Positions 61,601 through 64,000 of a stretch of DNA of 64,000 bases are shown here, in pieces. A program made the translations under genes and the position numbers. The notes beneath the pieces were generated by a model. The model was given only the letters and a program-made list of their open reading frames with translations, searched no databases and was not told the origin of the DNA. Positions within the stretch are counted from its first letter, which is position 1, and each line of letters begins with the position of its first letter. This stretch comes from Pseudomonas gingeri (GTDB taxonomy: Bacteria > Pseudomonadota > Gammaproteobacteria > Pseudomonadales > Pseudomonadaceae): the NCBI RefSeq assembly GCF_013386165.1, contig NZ_JACAOS010000016.1, forward strand, positions 1-64,000. Reading direction: 5' to 3'.

Positions 61601-62945
61601 GTTCGGCATAGGGCGCGGCCCGGCGGATCAGCGCCAGCAGCGGCTGCTCCTGCCATTCCTGGCAACTGACTTCGGCGACGATCTGCTGGGCCAGTACATC
61701 CAGCGGTGCGCGGGGAATCAGCAGGGTATCCAGTTCGCCCCGGCGTACGCAGTCGAGCAGGGCGGCGCACTCGATCAACTCGTCCCGTGAGGTGGCGAAC
61801 AGTCGGCCCTTGGGCGTGCCGCCGACCTGGTGGCCGGAGCGGCCGACTCGTTGCAAAAAGGCGGCGATGGAGCGCGGCGAGCCGATCTGGCAGACCAGTT
61901 CCACCTCGCCGATATCGATGCCCAGTTCCAGCGAGGCGGTGGCGATCAGCACTTGCAGTTCACCGCGCTTGAGCCGCTGTTCGGCGTCCAGGCGTTGTTC
62001 CTTGGCGAGGCTGCCATGGTGGGCGGCCACGGCTTGTTTGCCCAGGCGCTCGCTCAAATGCCGGGCCAGACGTTCGGCCAGGCGCCGGGTGTTGACGAAA
62101 ATCAGCGTGGTGCGATGCTGCCGGGCCAGTTCGGCCAGGCGTTCGTAGACCAGTTCCCAGACATCGTTGGCCATCACCGCCGTCAGCGGCACCGCTGGCA
62201 CTTCAATGCCCAAATCGCGGGGGCGGGCGTGACCGATATCGATGATTTCGCAGGGGCGCCCGTTGCCCACCAGAAAGCGCGACACCGCGTCGATGGGCTT
62301 TTGCGTGGCGGACAGGCCGATACGCAGCAGCGGCTCGCTACACAACGCCTGCAAACGCTCCAGGCTCAGGGCCAGGTGGCTGCCGCGCTTGCTGGCGGCG
62401 ATGGCGTGGATCTCGTCGACGATCACTGTACGAACCGTGCCCAGCATGCGTCGGCCGGAATCGGAACCGAGCAGGACATAGAGCGATTCCGGCGTGGTCA
62501 CCAGGATATGCGGCGCGGTCTTGCGCAGGCGAGTGCGTTCGTTCTGCGGGGTGTCACCGGTCCGCACCGCGCTGGTGATCGACAGCGGCGGCAGGCCCAG
62601 GCGCTCGAGTTGCGCGGTGATGCCCGCCAGCGGATCCTGCAGGTTGATGCGGATATCGTTGGACAAGGCCTTGAGCGGTGAGACATAGACGATCAGGGTT
62701 TCGTCTGCCAGCTCGCCGCCCTGGGCCAAACCCTGGTGAACCAGCTCGTCGATCACCGCGAGAAAGGCAGTCAGGGTCTTGCCGGAGCCGGTGGGCGCGG
62801 CGATCAGCGTCGAGCGGCGCTGGCGGATCAGCGGCCAGGCACGGGCCTGGGCGCCGGTCACGTCCGGGAAAGTGTTGCGAAACCAGGCGCTGACGGCCGG
62901 GTGGAAACCTGCCAGGGCGTCATGGGCCGATTCGGGAAGATTCAT
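58635..62945 (-). CDS. lhr: Large ATP-dependent helicase Lhr
   Basis: Lhr is a 3'-to-5' helicase acting on RNA:DNA hybrids and involved in DNA repair. The product is 1436 residues from the ATG of MNLPESAHDA; a longer open frame upstream is not believed. Walker A AAPTGSGKT is at 49–57, the DEIH box at 177–180, SATQ near 240, and motif VI QRVGRSGHQ near 390. The long C-terminal part holds the winged-helix and Lhr-specific regions of the full-length bacterial form. No nuclease gene is adjacent. No strong ribosome binding site is seen. Confidence 0.93.
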   Translation of the reverse strand: MNLPESAHDALAGFHPAVSAWFRNTFPDVTGAQARAWPLIRQRRSTLIAAPTGSGKTLTAFLAVIDELVHQGLAQGGELADETLIVYVSPLKALSNDIRINLQDPLAGITAQLERLGLPPLSITSAVRTGDTPQNERTRLRKTAPHILVTTPESLYVLLGSDSGRRMLGTVRTVIVDEIHAIAASKRGSHLALSLERLQALCSEPLLRIGLSATQKPIDAVSRFLVGNGRPCEIIDIGHARPRDLGIEVPAVPLTAVMANDVWELVYERLAELARQHRTTLIFVNTRRLAERLARHLSERLGKQAVAAHHGSLAKEQRLDAEQRLKRGELQVLIATASLELGIDIGEVELVCQIGSPRSIAAFLQRVGRSGHQVGGTPKGRLFATSRDELIECAALLDCVRRGELDTLLIPRAPLDVLAQQIVAEVSCQEWQEQPLLALIRRAAPYAELDEAHYQALLRMLAEGFNSRQGLRSAYIHRDALSHGLRGRRGSQLTALTSGGTIPDNADYSVLLEPQALNIGTVHEDFAVESIAGDVFQLGNSSYRILRVEAGKVRVEDAHGQPPSIPFWLGEAPGRSAELSFAVARLHAQLDALLGATPGDLQASLDWLRQTLGLDPASAEQIVEYLARARLCLGALPSQDTLIMERFFDESGGTQLVIHTPFGSRINRAWGLALRKRFCRTFNFELQAAASEDAIVLSLSTSHSFALDEVWRYLNSRTAEPVLVQAVLDAPLFGVRWRWNAGVALALPRFIGGRKVAPQIQRMKSEDLTACVFPDQIACLENLAGEREIPDHPLVEQTLDDCLHEAMDCEGWLALLRRMEAGEVRLIARDLPAPSPLAAEILSARPYTFLDDAPLEERRTQAVLNRRWSDPTSTDDLGALDAEAIQAVAEEAWPAPNGEDEMHEALMSLAAITDAEAQANPLWSVWLEALAVQGRATRLQIDATHTLWTALERLTCLQALYPQAALQPPLQAPAGFDQPWTIDEAAVEVVRARLSGFAPLTLPEIAEPLALSNNTLTQALAKLESEGYVLRGQLSPGTRQEQWCERHLLARIHRYTVKRLRREIEPVAVQDFMRFLFDWQHLSPACQGQGSAALAMITSQFEGYPVAAGAWDSEVLAARLKDYSPTWLDELCRSGKLVWARLSTRGKSASVASRTTPVVLLPRGQVVLWSSLAEQTAVEELSPRTQKVHAALSQHGALFFDELLHEAHLLPTELENALQELVGAGWVNADSFAGLRALITPASKRQARSSRRGRGAFVGGMDDAGRWALLRRPAVSVAADGPVPAETLEHIAMTLLRRYGVVFWRLLEREADWLPSWRELLRTFHRLEARGEIRGGRFVSGLSGEQFALPEAIPLLREVRRRPADGSLVAVCGADPLNLAGTLLPGDKVPALAGNRLVYRDGVPAAAEIAGKPVYWLELDQTAAAEVRKKLIVHKL

Positions 62946-63126
62946 GGGTTTATTTATGCGGTCGTGGGGCCCAAGTTGCAAGCCGATGGGCGCTTTCTGG
63001 CACTTTATCCGTGACGGTTGCGCGCAAAACCCGCAAAATGCAACGATTCTGGCTATTACCAGCGGCAAGGCCATAGGCTTTCCGCTAACCACCATCGTTC
63101 TGAACAGACCTGGGCCTGCTGACTCT

Positions 63127-64000
63127 ATGCGAATGCGCCTTATGTTACTGGGCGGCGGAAATGCCCTTGGGCAGGCGCTGATTCGCCTGGGTGCGGAGGA
63201 AGACATCGGTTTCCTCGCCCCCCGTCCGCCGCAAGACGGCTGGGACGCCGCGACCCTCACGCAACTGCTCGACGACACCCGTCCGGATGCGTTGATCAAC
63301 CTTGCCTTCTACTTCGACTGGTTCCAGGCGGAGACGGTCGGCGAAGCGCGCCTGGCCGACCAGGAACGTGCGGTCGAGCGGCTGGCCGAACTCTGCCAGC
63401 ACCACAACATTATTCTCCTGCAACCTTCCAGCTACCGGGTGTTCGACGGCTCGCGGGCCACGGCCTACAGCGAAAAGGACGAACCTGTGCCCCTGGGCCT
63501 GCGCGGCCAGGCGTTGTGGCGGATCGAGCAAAGTGTCCGCGCCACCTGCCCGCAACACGTATTGCTGCGCTTTGGCTGGTTGCTCGACGACAGTGCCGAC
63601 GGCGCCCTCGGACGTTTCCTGGCTCGGGCCGAAAAGCCTGATGAATTACTGATGGCCGATGACCGGCGTGGCAATCCGACGCCGGTGGACGACGCGGCCC
63701 GGGTGATCATTTCGGTGCTCAAACAACTCGATTGTGCTGCGCCGTTGTGGGGCACCTACCACTACGCCGGCCATGAGGCGACCACGCCGCTGGCCCTGGG
63801 CCAGGCGATTCTCAGCGAAGCCCGGCCGTTGCACCCGCTGGCCATCGAGGCGCCGACCGCCCAGGCCCACGCCGCGCGTCCGGATGCCGCGGAAGAGCCT
63901 CAGCACGCGGTGCTGGCCTGCAAGAAAATCCTCCACACCTTCGGGATCAAGCCGCGTGCCTGGCGGGCAGCGTTGCCGGCGTTATTGGACAGATTCTATC
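63127..64000 (+). CDS. RmlD-like sugar nucleotide-binding protein, cut by the window end
   Basis: 291 codons, open at the window edge, starting MRMRLMLLGGGNALGQALIR. The N-terminal glycine-rich GGGNALG loop fits NAD(P) binding in a Rossmann fold, and QPSSYRVFDGSRATAYSEKD near residues 99–118 matches the RmlD/dTDP-4-dehydrorhamnose reductase pattern with S-x(n)-Y region. The catalytic YxxxK is not seen in its usual form (LRGQALWRIEQ follows), so activity is uncertain. The gene is divergent from lhr across 181 bases, in which no clear promoter was found. Confidence 0.8.
   Translation, partial: MRMRLMLLGGGNALGQALIRLGAEEDIGFLAPRPPQDGWDAATLTQLLDDTRPDALINLAFYFDWFQAETVGEARLADQERAVERLAELCQHHNIILLQPSSYRVFDGSRATAYSEKDEPVPLGLRGQALWRIEQSVRATCPQHVLLRFGWLLDDSADGALGRFLARAEKPDELLMADDRRGNPTPVDDAARVIISVLKQLDCAAPLWGTYHYAGHEATTPLALGQAILSEARPLHPLAIEAPTAQAHAARPDAAEEPQHAVLACKKILHTFGIKPRAWRAALPALLDRFY

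Overview
The window comes from a Pseudomonas chromosome, most likely the P. fluorescens group. The evidence is the gene order birA–SPOR protein–tRNA-Tyr/Gly/Thr–tuf–tRNA-Trp–secE–nusG–rplKAJL–rpoBC–rpsLG–fusA–tuf–S10/spc/alpha operons–katA–ftnA–uvrA–MFS–ssb, which is the Pseudomonas order as I know it. Intergenic REP elements built on a GTAGGAGC…GCGAT core, typical of this genus, support it. Base composition is moderately GC-rich, with strongly biased codon use in the translation genes.

Layout. 1–1.7 kb: birA and a small SPOR-like protein; between them coaX (type III pantothenate kinase) appears to be lost except for a 28-codon scar. 1.8–4.5 kb: tRNA genes, the first tuf gene, secE and nusG. 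4.5–15.4 kb: L11/L1, L10/L7-L12 and the RNA polymerase beta and beta-prime genes. 15.4–20 kb: str operon with the second tuf. 20–33.8 kb: S10, spc and alpha operons, with secY and rpoA, broken by hairpins that abut new promoters. 33.9–41.2 kb: catalase with a strong OxyR-like site, a bacterial ferritin, uvrA, a YajR-like MFS transporter and ssb.

From 41.2 kb the content is accessory. First comes a YafQ-like protein lacking the histidines of the toxin active site, facing an intact DinJ/RelB-type antitoxin with its own operator palindrome. Upstream of the antitoxin lie a DUF3077 gene, a translationally coupled 33-codon leader ORF, and a leader that can form an interleaved (pseudoknot-type) pairing plus a terminator/antiterminator choice. 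At 43.2–48.8 kb there is a muconolactone-isomerase-like protein divergent from a GlxA-type regulator, then a HypT-like LysR regulator with a dicarboxylate/amino acid symporter and a two-domain aspartate/glutamate racemase. At 48.8–53.4 kb an unrecognised 283-residue protein is followed by a 1118-residue HTH–degenerate cyclase–ATPase–TPR regulator. The last 10 kb holds a LysR regulator, a drug-type MFS transporter, an MscS-family channel, the large helicase Lhr and the start of an RmlD-like reductase, separated by REP clusters.

The best candidates for undescribed biology are the structured leader with its leader ORF, DUF3077 gene and convergent DinJ/YafQ-like pair (41.6–42.9 kb), the coaX scar, and the large regulator with helically spaced repeats upstream. 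All assignments were made by reading the sequence; no database search or folding program was run.
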